DNA of 6,382 nucleotides, from NCBI GenBank assembly GCA_002083985.1, contig MTER01000067.1, positions 1 to 6,382 of the forward strand, given 5' to 3'. The stretch is from Candidatus Altarchaeales archaeon A3 (lineage in GTDB: Archaea; Altiarchaeota; Altiarchaeia; Altiarchaeales; Altiarchaeaceae). A program made the position numbers and the translations under genes. The notes under the pieces are model-generated. The model had not been told where the DNA came from and did not search any database. It saw only the letters and a list, made by a program, of their open reading frames with translations. This document shows, one piece after another, positions 6,231 to 6,382 of the stretch (within the stretch, counting starts at the first letter, position 1; every line of letters begins with the position of its first letter).

Positions 6231-6252
6231 TTATTTAATTTTCCCGTTTCAG
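6231..6252 (-). promoter_or_regulatory. Putative promoter of the 112-residue gene
   Basis: The minus strand has TTAAATAA at 6231-6238, preceded by CTGAAACGGG (6243-6252) and AAAA in the BRE position. With the usual spacing, transcription would begin at or just before ATG 6208. CTGAAACGGG resembles the CTGAACGGG element at 2098-2106. Confidence 0.4.
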
Positions 6253-6271
6253 GGCCATTGCGTCATTCCAA

Positions 6272-6312
6272 GTGCATATCCGGTTCCCTGGGGGAACACT
6301 CTGCGCATGCAC
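6272..6312. other. Nested hairpin in GC-rich intergenic island
   Basis: Two perfect nested inverted repeats are present. GTGCAT (6272-6277) pairs with ATGCAC (6307-6312), and inside it GTTCCC (6283-6288) pairs with GGGAAC (6292-6297) around a TGG loop. The internal loops are 5 and 9 bases. The GC content stands out from the surrounding DNA. It lies between the end of the possible upstream gene and the promoter of the 112-residue gene. It may be a small structured RNA, an mRNA 3' hairpin or a protein-binding dyad. I cannot match it to a known RNA family. Confidence 0.5.
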
Positions 6313-6326
6313 CCGTCAGCCAAATT

Positions 6327-6382
6327 TTATTTATTTACTTCTTGCTCTCGTTCCAAGTCATTGAGCCATTTGTTAGCGTGAT
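6327..6382 (-). CDS. Possible 3' end of a gene entering from the right
   Basis: The minus strand has an open frame from the window edge to a TAA at 6329-6327, with tail HANKWLNDLEREQEVNK. A second frame is also open to a stop at 6337-6335 (ITLTNGSMTWNESKK), so the frame is not certain. The first looks more protein-like, as a charged helix. An A/T stretch follows the stop. Only 15-17 codons are visible, so no function can be given and it may not be coding. Confidence 0.25.
   Translation of the reverse strand, partial: HANKWLNDLEREQEVNK

Noticed and set aside
6240..6382. tRNA or other known stable RNA
   Set aside because: The nested hairpin does not give a cloverleaf, there is no CCA-adjacent acceptor stem or T-loop word, and C/D-box motifs are incomplete.

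Overview
The window looks like an AT-rich archaeal chromosome segment. The clearest sign is a TATA-binding-protein-like gene at the left edge. Supporting signs are archaeal TATA boxes (TTTATAAA), oligo-T stop signals, little Shine-Dalgarno sequence, and secreted proteins with short hydrophobic N-termini and many N-x-S/T sequons. A methanogen-like euryarchaeon or an altiarchaeal/DPANN-type lineage would fit, but the sequence does not settle which. All convincing genes lie on the minus strand, so transcription runs from right to left.

Right to left in transcription order: (1) 6327-6382 may hold the last codons of a gene that enters from outside. (2) 6209-6326 is a GC-richer intergenic island with a nested hairpin. 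(3) 5870-6208 encodes a small exported protein of 112 residues, followed by a strong oligo-T terminator. (4) 5475-5869 is AT-rich intergenic DNA carrying the main promoter (TATA box at 5556-5563). (5) 5474 to 2228 is a tight three-gene operon of lipoprotein, single-span membrane protein and lipoprotein, joined by two ATGA overlaps. The three products appear to be diverged paralogues with the same two-part layout. (6) 2030-2227 is intergenic, with a striking inverted repeat built on CTGAACGG. (7) 530-2029 encodes a 499-residue lipoprotein made mostly of about sixteen 26-residue cysteine-containing repeats. Two of these repeats are read out of frame because of paired deletions. (8) 1-421 is a divergent TBP-like gene, with an apparent frameshift near its 5' end and its 3' end outside the window.

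The window therefore encodes mainly cell-surface proteins: three predicted lipoproteins, one N-anchored glycoprotein-like paralogue and one secreted small protein, next to a degenerate or unusual TBP-like factor. I recognise no enzyme, no mobile element and no stable RNA gene. The functions of the surface proteins cannot be assigned from sequence alone. The best leads are the paralogous operon, the repeat protein with its compensated frameshift, the TBP-like gene and the intergenic dyad motifs shared between transcription units.
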